NCBI RefSeq assembly: GCF_900112155.1
Contig: NZ_FOKQ01000005.1
Span: 85,415 to 149,414 of the forward strand
DNA: 64,000 nt
Direction of reading: 5' to 3'
Source: Hominimerdicola alba
GTDB lineage: Bacteria > Bacillota > Clostridia > Oscillospirales > Ruminococcaceae
Shown: one piece after another, positions 24,710-33,973 of the stretch
Position numbering within the stretch: position 1 is the stretch's first letter
How the letters are laid out: each line of letters starts with the position of its first letter
Translations under genes and position numbers: made by a program
Notes under the pieces: generated by a model
Told to the model about the DNA's origin: nothing
Database searches by the model: none
What the model saw: only the letters and a program-made list of their open reading frames with translations

Positions 24710-27700
24710 TTATACTCTGATGTCGCCCTCGAATACGGTAACAGCTTCACCTGTCATGAATACAGTTTCGTCTGTGTAGCGGATCTTCAGGTTGCCGCCG
24801 CGCAGCATTACTGTTATTTCCTCGTTCTTGGGACAATAGCCGTTCAGCACTGCTGCAACAACAGCTGCGCAGGCACCTGTACCGCAGGCAAATGTTTCGC
24901 CCGAGCCTCTCTCCCATACACGCATTTTCAGGGTATGAGCGTCTATCACCTTGATGAACTCGGTGTTCACTCTCTCAGGGAAGATAGCGTCATGCTCAAA
25001 CTGAGGACCGACCTTCTCGATATCCATATCGTCGATATTGTTCATGAATACGATGCAGTGAGGATTACCCATGGATACGCAGGTAACACGCTGCTTCTCG
25101 CCTGCTATCTCAACTTCCCTGTCAACTACGTGACCGTTCTCGTCAGCCGGGAGAGTGCAGGGTATCTTTACTGGATCAAGGATAGCGGCACCCATATCAA
25201 CGGTAGCGCCATTTACCTCGCCGTAATGTCTGCTGAGCTTGACCTTGATGATGCCCGACAGTGTTTCTATGGTCATCAGGTCGCGGTCAACCAGACCATT
25301 ATCACGCATGAACTTAGCCACACAGCGTATGCCGTTTCCGCACATCTTACCCTCTGAACCGTCGAGGTTGAACATTCTCATACGTCCGTCGGCTACCTTT
25401 GAGCGGCATACCAGTATTACGCCGTCGCCGCCGATACCGAAATGTCTGTCGGAAAGGTTCAGCGCAAAGCCCTCGGGGTTATCTATCATGCGGTCGAAGC
25501 AGTTGAAGTAAACGTAGTCGTTGCCGCAGCCGTGCATCTTGGTGAAGTGCAGAGTGGTCTTTTCGCGGCGCATATTGTTTATATCAACTATCTCAGTGTT
25601 GCTCTCGTTGTACTTGCTCCTGATGGAGGATGCGATAGCGTTTGCAGTATCTATGGAAGTCAGGCATGGGATATTCCACTCAACTGTCTTTCTTCTGATC
25701 TTAACAGAATCACGCGAGGGGATACGACCCTTGGAAGAAGTGGAGATAACGTAGTTCACCTTACCGCTCTCGATGAGGGTGAGGGTGTTCTCGTCGCTCT
25801 CGTGTATCTTGTTCACGGGGATAGCATCTATGCCGTGTTCTTTCAGCACCTTTGCAGTACCCTTTGTAGCGTAGATGGTGAAGCCAAGGTCTGCGAACAT
25901 CTTAGCTGTCTGGGGAATTTCCTTTTTATCGGAATCACGGACAGTGATGAACACGCCGCCCTTCTGCTCAAGCTTGTAGCCAGCAGCAGTCAGACCCTTG
26001 TACAGAGATTCTTCCAGTGAGCTGGAAACTGCCAGAACTTCACCAGTAGACTTCATCTCAGGTCCCAGGTGGTTATCAACGCCGATGAGCTTTTCAAAGC
26101 TGAATACAGGCACCTTAACAGCCACATAAGGCGAATTGGGGTGCAGACCTACACCATAGCCCATATCGCGGAGCTTTTCGCCCAGCATAGCCTTTGTAGC
26201 AAGATCTACCATAGGCACGCCTGTAACCTTGGATATATAGGGGATAGTTCTTGAAGAACGTGGGTTAACTTCTATTACATACAGTTCATCATCATAGATG
26301 AGGTACTGGATATTTACAAGACCCTTTGTTTTCAGGGAGAGAGCCAGTCTCTTAGAGCAGTCAACTACCTTGTCGATAAGTCTGTCGGATACGTTCCAAG
26401 CGGGGTAAACAGCTATGGAGTCACCCGAGTGGATACCTGTTCTCTCGATATGCTCCATGATACCGGGGATAAGAATCTCCTCGCCGTCGCAGATAGCATC
26501 TATCTCAAGCTCGATACCCATGAGGTACTTATCGATAAGCACGGGGTTCTCGATACCCTGGTCGAGTATGATAGCCATGTACTCCTTGATATCAGCCTCG
26601 TTGAAGGCGATTATCATATTCTGTCCGCCAAGCACATAGGAAGGTCTCATCAGTACAGGGTAGCCTATCTTATCAGCTACATCAAGAGCTTCTTCACAAG
26701 TCATAACGGTAAAGCCCTCGGGACGCTTGATGTGCAGGTCTTCAAGCAGTTCGTCAAAACGCTCTCTGTCCTCGGCAGCATCGATGGAATCAGGAGGTGT
26801 ACCCAGTATCTTAACACCGTTCTCGTTGAGGTGCTTGGTCAGCTTGATAGCGGTCTGTCCTCCGAAAGCTACAACTACACCCACAGGCTTCTCAACGCGG
26901 ATAATGTTCATAACATCCTCGTTGGTGAGAGGTTCGAAGTACAGTCTGTCAGCTGTATCAAAGTCAGTGGAAACTGTCTCAGGGTTGTTGTTTACGATAA
27001 CTACATCATAGCCATGCTCTTTCAGCGCCCATACGCAGTGTACGGAAGCATAGTCGAACTCGATGCCCTGACCGATACGTATAGGACCCGAACCGAAAAC
27101 TATTACGGTATCCTTCTTCTGCTTCTGCTCAGCGATGAACTCGGCAGCTTCGTCCTCGTCATCGTAGGTGGAGTAGAAGTAAGGTGTATTGGCAGCGAAC
27201 TCGGCAGCACAGGTATCAACCATCTTGAATACTGCGTGAGCAGGTTCTTTGACCTTTTCGCCCGAGATGCGCTCGATTACCTTATCGGGATAGCCCATCT
27301 TCTTGGCTTCAAAGTATGTTTCCTTGGAAACGTTGCCCTTAGCCAGTTCTTTTTCCATATCTATCAGCTTGCAGAGCTTGTTGAGGAACCACTCGTCTAT
27401 CATAGTGATGGAGTGTATCTCATCAACGCTCACGCCGCGGCGGAGTGCTTCGTATACAACGAACATTCTCTCATCGCTGGGTTCATGCAGCTTTGATCTT
27501 ATCTCATCATCAGAGAATTCAAGCATCTTGGGCGAGATAAGGCAGTCGTGACCTATCTCGGCACCGCGAACAGCCTTCATTATAGCCTGCTCGAATGTTG
27601 TGCCGATAGCCATTACTTCGCCTGTAGCCTTCATCTGGGTGCCCAGTTCACGCTTAGCATAAACGAACTTGTCGAAAGGCCACTTGGGCAGCTTAACTAC

Positions 27701-28765
27701 AACGTAGTCCAGCGCAGGCTCAAAGCAAGCATAGGTCTTGCCTGTTACGGCATTCTTTATCTCGTCGAGAGTATAGCCAATAGCTATCTGTGCAGCGACC
27801 TTTGCTATGGGGTAGCCCGTAGCCTTGGAAGCCAGTGCGGAAGAACGGGAAACTCTGGGGTTTACCTCTATAACGGCATACTCGAAAGTCTCGGGGTTCA
27901 GTGCGAACTGACAGTTACAGCCGCCCTCTACTTTCAGTGTATCGATTATTTTCAGTGCAGCGGAACGCAGCATCTGATATTCCTTATCGGCAAGGGTAAC
28001 AGCAGGCGCGATAACGATGGAGTCACCTGTATGTACGCCAACAGGGTCGAAATTCTCCATGGAACATACGGTTATAACGTTGCCCTTGGAGTCTCTCATT
28101 ACCTCAAACTCGATCTCCTTCCAGCCTGCGATGCACTTCTCTACCAGTACCTGAGTGATAGGCGAGAGGTACAGACCGTTTCTGGTGATCTCGATGAGTT
28201 CTTCTTCATTATTAACGATACCGCCGCCTGTACCACCCAGTGTGAATGCGGGACGAATGATGAGCGGGAATCCGATGCCGGGCTCTTTCGAGAAAGCAAC
28301 AGCATCTTCAACGGTATTTACTACCTTGGAGGGTATGCAGGGCTGACCGATTGATTCCATCGTATCCTTGAACAGCTGTCTGTCCTCAGCTTTATCGATG
28401 GTCTCGGGGTTAGCGCCAAGCAGCTTTACGTTATACTTATCGAGGAAACCTTCCTTAGCCAGCTGCATCGAAAGGGTCAGACCTGTCTGTCCGCCCAGTG
28501 TGGAAAGCAGGCTGTCAGGACGCTCCTTGATTATAACCCTCTTGACTGTTTCAAGTGTCAGGGGCTCGATATATATCTTATCCGCCATAGCGTTGTCGGT
28601 CATTATGGTTGCGGGGTTTGAGTTTATCAGTATTACCTCAAGACCCTGCTGCTTCAGCGCACGGCAAGCCTGTGTGCCCGCATAGTCGAATTCGGCTGCC
28701 TGACCTATAACGATAGGTCCCGAGCCTATGACCAGAACACGACGTATCTCTTTATTCAAAGGCAT
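24710..28765 (-). CDS. carB: Carbamoyl-phosphate synthase large chain fused to diaminopimelate epimerase
   Basis: A single 1351-codon frame joins two enzymes of different pathways. Residues 1 to about 1064 are CarB: the carboxyphosphate half with its ATP-grasp (RVLVIGSGPIVIGQAAEFDYAG, IIRPAFTLGGTGGG), the carbamate half (VFGSGPIRIGQGIEFDY, LMRPSYVLGGQ) and the MGS-like allosteric domain ending near NAIASSIRSKY. Residues about 1071-1351 are a complete DapF: FTKMHGCGNDYV, the first catalytic Cys in MCGNGIRC and the second in ACGTGACA. No stop codon, and no ribosome site before the internal ATG at residue 1065, separates them. CarB makes carbamoyl phosphate for pyrimidines and arginine; DapF converts LL-DAP to meso-DAP for lysine and cell wall. 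carA lies 18 bases upstream. Both halves look catalytically intact. Confidence 0.93.
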   Translation of the reverse strand: MPLNKEIRRVLVIGSGPIVIGQAAEFDYAGTQACRALKQQGLEVILINSNPATIMTDNAMADKIYIEPLTLETVKRVIIKERPDSLLSTLGGQTGLTLSMQLAKEGFLDKYNVKLLGANPETIDKAEDRQLFKDTMESIGQPCIPSKVVNTVEDAVAFSKEPGIGFPLIIRPAFTLGGTGGGIVNNEEELIEITRNGLYLSPITQVLVEKCIAGWKEIEFEVMRDSKGNVITVCSMENFDPVGVHTGDSIVIAPAVTLADKEYQMLRSAALKIIDTLKVEGGCNCQFALNPETFEYAVIEVNPRVSRSSALASKATGYPIAKVAAQIAIGYTLDEIKNAVTGKTYACFEPALDYVVVKLPKWPFDKFVYAKRELGTQMKATGEVMAIGTTFEQAIMKAVRGAEIGHDCLISPKMLEFSDDEIRSKLHEPSDERMFVVYEALRRGVSVDEIHSITMIDEWFLNKLCKLIDMEKELAKGNVSKETYFEAKKMGYPDKVIERISGEKVKEPAHAVFKMVDTCAAEFAANTPYFYSTYDDEDEAAEFIAEQKQKKDTVIVFGSGPIRIGQGIEFDYASVHCVWALKEHGYDVVIVNNNPETVSTDFDTADRLYFEPLTNEDVMNIIRVEKPVGVVVAFGGQTAIKLTKHLNENGVKILGTPPDSIDAAEDRERFDELLEDLHIKRPEGFTVMTCEEALDVADKIGYPVLMRPSYVLGGQNMIIAFNEADIKEYMAIILDQGIENPVLIDKYLMGIELEIDAICDGEEILIPGIMEHIERTGIHSGDSIAVYPAWNVSDRLIDKVVDCSKRLALSLKTKGLVNIQYLIYDDELYVIEVNPRSSRTIPYISKVTGVPMVDLATKAMLGEKLRDMGYGVGLHPNSPYVAVKVPVFSFEKLIGVDNHLGPEMKSTGEVLAVSSSLEESLYKGLTAAGYKLEQKGGVFITVRDSDKKEIPQTAKMFADLGFTIYATKGTAKVLKEHGIDAIPVNKIHESDENTLTLIESGKVNYVISTSSKGRIPSRDSVKIRRKTVEWNIPCLTSIDTANAIASSIRSKYNESNTEIVDINNMRREKTTLHFTKMHGCGNDYVYFNCFDRMIDNPEGFALNLSDRHFGIGGDGVILVCRSKVADGRMRMFNLDGSEGKMCGNGIRCVAKFMRDNGLVDRDLMTIETLSGIIKVKLSRHYGEVNGATVDMGAAILDPVKIPCTLPADENGHVVDREVEIAGEKQRVTCVSMGNPHCIVFMNNIDDMDIEKVGPQFEHDAIFPERVNTEFIKVIDAHTLKMRVWERGSGETFACGTGACAAVVAAVLNGYCPKNEEITVMLRGGNLKIRYTDETVFMTGEAVTVFEGDIRV

Positions 28766-28783
28766 TTTTATCTATCCTTTCTG

Positions 28784-29881
28784 TCAGACATTTTCAGATT
28801 CGGGAGAATTTTTGTACTCGTCTATCAACTCGCAGAAGCGGTCGAAGAGGAAGCCCGTATCAAGAGGGCCTCCGCAAGCCTCGGGGTGGAACTGCACCGA
28901 GAAAGCGGGTTCGCTGGTATAGCGCACACCCTCGCAGGTGTTGTCGTTGGCATTAACGAAGCTCTCCTCAGCGCCGGCAGGCAGAGTATCACTGATAACT
29001 GCATAGCCATGGTTCTGGGAGGTTATATAAACTCTGCCCGTTGCGGTCTCCTTACAAGGCTGGTTAGCACCTCTGTGACCGTATTTCAGCTTCTCGGTCT
29101 TTGCACCGTGGGCAAGTGCCAGCAGCTGGTGACCAAGGCATATACCGAAGGTCGGTATTTTAAGTGCGCTTATCTTTTTCAGTTCTTCGATTATCTCAAC
29201 GTTCTCGGCAGGGTCTCCGGGACCGTTGGACAGCATGATACCATCGGGAGCCAGCTCCTTGATCCTGTCTATCTTGGTGTATGCGGGAACTACTGTTACC
29301 TCGCATCCTCTGTTGACAAGACATCTGCCGATGTTAGCCTTTGCTCCGAAATCGTACAGAACAACACGGCGCTTAGTCTCACCCTCGGGGGAGAAAGTCT
29401 CTTCCTTATCGCAGGTGGTGTTCTTTACAGCCTCTACTATTTTATAGTTCTTTACTTCCTCGGGCACAGAGCCGTCGGTGGAAGTAACTATCTTACCGTT
29501 CATTACACCATGCTCTCTGACTATCCTTGTCAGACGTCTGGTATCTATACCGTACATACCGACAATGCCGTTATTGCGCAAAAAAATGTCAAGATCACCC
29601 TCGCATCTGAAATTGCTGGGCTCTTGACACCATTGTCTTACAATATACGCTTTTACATGGGGACGGCTGCTTTCAAAATCCTGGGGGATAACTCCGTAAT
29701 TGCCGATCAGCGGGAATGTCTGAACAACGATCTGTCCATAATAGCTGGGATCGGTAAGGGTCTCAAGATAGCCCGTCATAGCGGTAGTGAATACTATCTC
29801 ACCAACAGCTTCGCCGACAGCGCCAAAGCTTTTGCCCTCAAAAACTGTGCCGTTTTCAAGAATTAGATATGCCTTCTGCAC
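28784..29881 (-). CDS. carA: Carbamoyl-phosphate synthase small chain
   Basis: The 365-residue glutaminase subunit delivers ammonia to CarB. The N-terminal CPSase small-chain domain (about 1-130; LILENGTVFEGKSFG) is followed by a class I glutamine amidotransferase domain with the nucleophile in GICLGHQLLALAHG and the His-Glu in FHPEACGGP. GTG 29881 is chosen as start because AAAGGAGG lies seven bases upstream; the ATG at 29902 falls before that ribosome site. It is 18 bases from carB-dapF and has a single promoter. No PyrR-type leader or arginine operator was recognised in the short 5' region. Confidence 0.95.
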   Translation of the reverse strand: MQKAYLILENGTVFEGKSFGAVGEAVGEIVFTTAMTGYLETLTDPSYYGQIVVQTFPLIGNYGVIPQDFESSRPHVKAYIVRQWCQEPSNFRCEGDLDIFLRNNGIVGMYGIDTRRLTRIVREHGVMNGKIVTSTDGSVPEEVKNYKIVEAVKNTTCDKEETFSPEGETKRRVVLYDFGAKANIGRCLVNRGCEVTVVPAYTKIDRIKELAPDGIMLSNGPGDPAENVEIIEELKKISALKIPTFGICLGHQLLALAHGAKTEKLKYGHRGANQPCKETATGRVYITSQNHGYAVISDTLPAGAEESFVNANDNTCEGVRYTSEPAFSVQFHPEACGGPLDTGFLFDRFCELIDEYKNSPESENV

Positions 29882-29912
29882 TTTAAATCCTCCTTTAAAC
29901 ATTCTTCAAGAT

Positions 29913-29941
29913 ATTATATCACATCACGACTTATTTGTAAA
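29913..29941 (-). promoter_or_regulatory. Promoter of carA
   Basis: On the minus strand TTTACA (29941-29936) and TATAAT (29918-29913) are 17 bases apart, placing the start about 25 bases before the ribosome site. Confidence 0.75.
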
Positions 29942-30156
29942 GGGCATTTAATACAAAATTCAGATATTTTGATCTGCCATTCATACCTCATTTTGCTGTG
30001 TTGGTAATAAACCTGGCGGAGGGAAATAAAGATTTTTCAATCATGCATCAGTCAGCGCCGTATTTACAGAAGATATTCATATATTCGTGAGCTACTGCAT
30101 CACCATGCACCACTAATATTATTTACAAATTATTAATAGCATATTAATCTCAAATA
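29942..30156. other. Intergenic region between carA and ktrB, no gene seen
   Basis: About 215 bases between the divergent carA and ktrB promoters. I see no open frame with a ribosome site, no riboswitch pattern and no strong hairpin. Confidence 0.5.
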
Positions 30157-30165
30157 TGATATAAT
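30157..30165 (+). promoter_or_regulatory. Extended -10 promoter of ktrB
   Basis: TGATATAAT gives an extended -10 (TATAAT at 30160-30165), about 40 bases before the ktrB ATG. No clear -35. Confidence 0.5.
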
Positions 30166-30200
30166 TTATAACGTATCGAAAAAATGAGGTGTACAACAAT

Positions 30201-31535
30201 ATGGAAAAAAAGAAAGTAAACAAACATCTTAATTCATTCCAGATAATCATATTCGGTTTTCTCGGAATGATAATTCTTGGCGCACTGCTGCTGATGCTGC
30301 CGATATCCTCTCGGAGCAGAGCATTTACGCCATTCTCGGACTGCCTTTTCACGGCGGTATCTGCCACCTGCGTTACAGGACTGGTGGTAAGGGACACAGC
30401 TACTTACTGGTCGCTGTTCGGCAAGGCTATAATACTGCTGATGATACAGATAGGCGGCATGGGCGTTATAACAGTTGGTCTGACCATCATGCGGCTTTCG
30501 GGCAAAAAGATAGGTCTTGCACAGCGAAGTACCATGCAGGATTCCATATCCGCGCCCCAGGTTGGCGGTATCGTCAAGCTGACGGGCTTTATACTTAAAA
30601 CCTCGCTTATGATAGAGCTTATCGGTGCGCTGCTGCTGCTGCCCGTATTCATAAGTGATTTCGGAGTTGCAAAGGGCATCGGTTACTCGGTATGGCACTC
30701 CATATCCGCTTTCTGCAACGCGGGCTTCGACCTTATGGGTGTACGCCAGCCATTCTCGTCACTGTGTACTTATCACGACAATATCTATCTTAATATAGTA
30801 ATAATGCTGCTGATAATCGTGGGCGGTATCGGTTTCCTTGTTTGGAACGACATCAAGACCCACAAGCACCATCTCCAGAAATACAGTCTCCAGAGCAAGG
30901 TGGTCCTTTTAACTTCCCTGCTGCTGATATTCGTACCTGCTGTATACTTTTTCTTCTGCGAATACAGCGGTCTGCCCATGAGCGACAGAGTTATAAGCTC
31001 CCTTTTCCAGTCAGTAACGGCAAGAACGGCGGGATTCAACTCACAGGATCTTGCAGCTATGGAAGGTTCGGGCACACTGGTGATGATAATGCTGATGCTG
31101 GTGGGCGGTTCACCCGGATCCACAGCGGGCGGTATGAAGACTGCTACTCTCGCTGTACTGTTCTTCTCGGCTATAACCGTATTCAGTCGCAAGAACGATG
31201 TTCAGTGCTTCAAGCGCAGGCTTCCCGAGGAAGCTGTGCGTAATGCAGCGGCGATACTGTTTACATATCTCACGCTGTTCATAACAAGCGGAATAGTCAT
31301 CAGCCGCATTGAGGGTCTGCCCATACTCACCTGCCTGTTTGAAACGGGCTCGGCAGTTGGCACTGTAGGACTTACTCTTGGAATAACCACTACGCTGTCC
31401 CTTGCTTCAAGGATACTGCTGATGATACTGATGTTCTTCGGCAGAGTGGGTGCACTTACGCTTATTTACGCGGCACTTCCCTCCCCCGAGACAATTAAGA
31501 GCAAACTGCCCATGGAAAAGATTTCCGTAGGCTGA
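30201..31535 (+). CDS. ktrB: Potassium uptake channel subunit, KtrB/TrkH family
   Basis: The 444-residue membrane protein contains the four-fold repeated pore organisation of Trk/Ktr transporters: selectivity-filter-like segments at FTAVSATCVTGLVV, HSISAFCNAGFDLM, QSVTARTAGFNSQDL and FETGSAVGTVGLTLG, each with the filter Gly. ATG 30201 is chosen since GAGGTG lies nine bases upstream. KtrA follows 18 bases later. Its length and lack of the two extra N-terminal helices of TrkH favour KtrB. It imports K+ driven by Na+ or the membrane potential. Confidence 0.92.
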   Translation: MEKKKVNKHLNSFQIIIFGFLGMIILGALLLMLPISSRSRAFTPFSDCLFTAVSATCVTGLVVRDTATYWSLFGKAIILLMIQIGGMGVITVGLTIMRLSGKKIGLAQRSTMQDSISAPQVGGIVKLTGFILKTSLMIELIGALLLLPVFISDFGVAKGIGYSVWHSISAFCNAGFDLMGVRQPFSSLCTYHDNIYLNIVIMLLIIVGGIGFLVWNDIKTHKHHLQKYSLQSKVVLLTSLLLIFVPAVYFFFCEYSGLPMSDRVISSLFQSVTARTAGFNSQDLAAMEGSGTLVMIMLMLVGGSPGSTAGGMKTATLAVLFFSAITVFSRKNDVQCFKRRLPEEAVRNAAAILFTYLTLFITSGIVISRIEGLPILTCLFETGSAVGTVGLTLGITTTLSLASRILLMILMFFGRVGALTLIYAALPSPETIKSKLPMEKISVG

Positions 31536-31553
31536 CCGAAAGGAGAATAAATA

Positions 31554-32198
31554 ATGACAACTGCTTTGATAATAGGTGTGGGCGAATTCGGTGCCCATAT
31601 CGCAAGAAGAATGTGCGAACTCAACTGTGAGGTAATGGCAGTTGATTCTAACGAAGACCGCATAAACGAGATACTGCCCTACGTTACCAGCGCAAGGATA
31701 GGCAACTGCACGGACGCTGAGTTCCTGCGTTCACTGGGTGTGGGCAATTATGATATCTGTATAGTCGCTGTGGGCGGACTTTTCCAGGTATCGCTGGAAA
31801 CTACCTGCACACTGAAAGAGCTTGGTGCAAAGTTCGTTCTTGCAAGGGCTACAAACGATGTTCAGATGAAGTTCCTGAGAATGGTGGGCGCTGACGAAGT
31901 AGCTTACCCAGAAAAGCAGACTGCTATCAGAATTGCAACAAAGTACGCTTCCGAAACCATACTTGACTTTATCCAGCTGGACAACAACTACTCGATATAC
32001 GAGCTGAAGATACCCAAGGACTGGTACGGCAGGACCCTTGCACAGGTTGATATCAGAAAGAAATACAATATAAATATAGTGACTTTCAAACGCGGGAACT
32101 CTGTTTTCCTGCCGTCACCTGATTCGCCGATGCTGGAGGGCGATGTGGCTTTCGTTATCGGCGAGGTCAAGGACATCAACAAGTGCTTCAAGATATAA
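31554..32198 (+). CDS. ktrA: Potassium uptake regulatory subunit, KtrA/TrkA family
   Basis: The 214-residue cytoplasmic protein has an N-terminal Rossmann RCK domain (about 1-120; LIIGVGEFGAHIARRM, VMAVDSNEDRI) and a C-terminal RCK_C domain (about 135-214). Such rings bind ATP/ADP and, in some Gram-positives, c-di-AMP in the C-terminal domain, to gate KtrB. There is one RCK unit, as in KtrA, whereas TrkA of proteobacteria has two. The ribosome site is AAAGGAG. Confidence 0.92.
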   Translation: MTTALIIGVGEFGAHIARRMCELNCEVMAVDSNEDRINEILPYVTSARIGNCTDAEFLRSLGVGNYDICIVAVGGLFQVSLETTCTLKELGAKFVLARATNDVQMKFLRMVGADEVAYPEKQTAIRIATKYASETILDFIQLDNNYSIYELKIPKDWYGRTLAQVDIRKKYNINIVTFKRGNSVFLPSPDSPMLEGDVAFVIGEVKDINKCFKI

Positions 32199-32241
32199 AA
32201 TATCTTTAAATGCACATAATGAAACTTTGATATGAAAATAC

Positions 32242-32275
32242 TGACCCGCTCCTGTCAGCTGACAAGGGCGGGTCA
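32242..32275. terminator. Hairpin between ktrA and the aminopeptidase gene
   Basis: TGACCCGC pairs with GCGGGTCA with an almost self-complementary interior (TGTCAGCTGACA). There is no T-run after it, so it may act as a processing or partial termination site. Confidence 0.4.
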
Positions 32276-32308
32276 AACGATAGATGAAATAAAACGGAGG
32301 ATACTTAA

Positions 32309-33538
32309 ATGGCAATATCTGAAAAACTGCTGAGAAAATACGCACGGCTGATAGTCCTGACAGGAGCAAACGTTCAGCGTGGGCAGATAGTTCAGCTGAC
32401 AGCGGCTGTTGAACAGCACGAATTCGCGGCGCTGATAGCTGAGGAATGCTACAAGGCTGGTGCTGAGAAAGTCAATATGAACTGGACAAGCGATGTGCAG
32501 AACAGGCTGGACCTGATGTACGCAGAGCAGGATACCCTTGCAAAAGTTCTGCCCTGGGAAGAAGCAAAAATGAAGCAGATGGTGGATGACCTGCCATGCA
32601 GGATATTCATCGTATCCGACGACCCCGATGCACTGAACGGCATAGACCCCAAGAAGATATCCGCAGTATCACAGAGCAGACAGGCTGTTTTCAAGCCCTA
32701 CCGCAACGCTATCGAGGGCAAGCACCAGTGGGTGATAGCAGCTCATCCCTCGGAGAATTGGGCGAAGAAGTGCTTTCCCGATGCCGAGAATGCTGTTGAC
32801 AAGCTGTGGGAAGCTATCCTGAAGACTGTCCGCGTCAGTGAGGACAACGACCCTGTTGCCGACTGGAAGACTCACATGGATACCATCGTAAACAAGGCGG
32901 CATGGCTGAATGAGCAGGGATTTTCCTCGCTTGAATACAAGAGTTCCAACGGCACGGATTTCAGGGTAAGCCTGATAGAGGGCGCTAAATGGGAGGGTGC
33001 AAAAGACCTCAATCCCCTGAACGGCGCTGAGTATATCCCAAACATACCCACAGAGGAGATATTCACCTCACCATATGCAGGCAAATGCGAGGGCACTCTC
33101 GTAGCAGTGAAGCCTCTTTCCTGGAACAGCCAGCTTATCGAGGATTTCTCCATCACTTTCAAGGACGGCAAGGCTGTTTCCTGCAAGGCAGGCAAAGGTC
33201 AGGAGCTTCTGGAGCAGATGATAAAAATGGACGACTGCGCTTGTATGCTGGGCGAAGTCGCACTTGTGCCTAAAGAGAGCCCAGTCAATCAGTGCGGTTT
33301 CCTGTTCTACGAAACACTATTCGATGAAAATGCCTGCTGTCACTGCGCCCTCGGTATGGGATTCAAGGAGGTTCTTCCCGACGGCGACAGCCTGACCGTT
33401 GAGCAGGCTAAAGAGCGTGGCATAAACGATTCTATAATTCATGTTGATTTCATGGTAGGTGCTGATGATCTTTCGATAGACGGCATAAGACCCGACGGCA
33501 CAAGAGAAGCTATCTTCCGCAACGGTACATGGGCATGA
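32309..33538 (+). CDS. M29 family aminopeptidase
   Basis: The 409-residue protein fits the thermophilic aminopeptidase (M29; AmpS/PepS) family: N-terminal MAISEKLLRKYARLIVLTGANVQRGQ, the metal-binding region with GTLVAVKPLSWNSQLIEDFSI, the conserved NQCGFLFYETLFDENACCH and the C-terminal IIHVDFMVGADDL. It should remove N-terminal residues from peptides in the cytoplasm using two metal ions. The start has CGGAGGATAC. Its TGA overlaps the start of the next small gene (ATGA), so they are coupled. Confidence 0.92.
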   Translation: MAISEKLLRKYARLIVLTGANVQRGQIVQLTAAVEQHEFAALIAEECYKAGAEKVNMNWTSDVQNRLDLMYAEQDTLAKVLPWEEAKMKQMVDDLPCRIFIVSDDPDALNGIDPKKISAVSQSRQAVFKPYRNAIEGKHQWVIAAHPSENWAKKCFPDAENAVDKLWEAILKTVRVSEDNDPVADWKTHMDTIVNKAAWLNEQGFSSLEYKSSNGTDFRVSLIEGAKWEGAKDLNPLNGAEYIPNIPTEEIFTSPYAGKCEGTLVAVKPLSWNSQLIEDFSITFKDGKAVSCKAGKGQELLEQMIKMDDCACMLGEVALVPKESPVNQCGFLFYETLFDENACCHCALGMGFKEVLPDGDSLTVEQAKERGINDSIIHVDFMVGADDLSIDGIRPDGTREAIFRNGTWA

Positions 33539-33858
33539 ACGAAGATATTTTCAGCACAGCCGACAACCAAAGCCAGTGGGCGGACAGCCGCGATGAACTA
33601 AGGCGGGCACTGGAATCCTTAGGCTATCCCACTGAGTTTGCTGATACCATAGCAAAGTACATCGGCAGTCCCAAGGGAATACAGCGCATGGCGTGGTACG
33701 TGAATTATGTCCGCCCCGAAAAGACCGAACTGATCGTCGATGAAATGCTGGCAATAAAAAGCGAGATAGACACCTGGCGCGAACGCAAGGAAAGTCAGCA
33801 GGCAAACGCAGCCTATACGCAGCTGCTAAACTGCGGGCTTGATACCGACGACGAGTAA
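33535..33858 (+). CDS. Small soluble protein coupled to the M29 aminopeptidase
   Basis: ATG 33535 overlaps the aminopeptidase stop. The 107-residue, helical, charged protein (RRALESLGYPTEFADTIAKYIGSPKGIQRMAWYVNYVRP, DEMLAIKSEIDTWRER) has no membrane segment or motif I can name. The tight coupling to a peptidase gene and a terminator right after it suggest that it works with, or is regulated alongside, that enzyme. Confidence 0.7.
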   Translation: MNEDIFSTADNQSQWADSRDELRRALESLGYPTEFADTIAKYIGSPKGIQRMAWYVNYVRPEKTELIVDEMLAIKSEIDTWRERKESQQANAAYTQLLNCGLDTDDE

Positions 33859-33881
33859 ATGCAAAAAATACGGATAAAACT

Positions 33882-33924
33882 AAGCCCCCGAGGTTCACAC
33901 CGAACCGTTCGGGGGCTTTATTTA
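33882..33924. terminator. Terminator between the M29 operon and the dockerin LRR gene
   Basis: AAGCCCCCGA pairs with TCGGGGGCTT, with an inner GGTTC/GAACC stem, followed by TATTTAT. Confidence 0.85.
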
Positions 33925-33973
33925 TCTGCTGATATCAGGATATCTCAGCACTGTTTTTACAGCACACAGCGTC

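Noticed and set aside
26429..27496. Long plus-strand frame of 355 codons opposite carB
   Set aside because: It lies wholly antisense to the conserved carB frame, has no ribosome site and no domain pattern. It reflects codon bias of the minus-strand gene.
28886..29866. 326-codon plus-strand frame opposite carA
   Set aside because: It is the antisense shadow of carA; no start signals or recognisable motifs.
29942..30156. c-di-AMP (ydaO-type) riboswitch before ktrB
   Set aside because: The ktrB promoter is only about 40 bases from the start codon, leaving no room for a leader, and no motif was seen.
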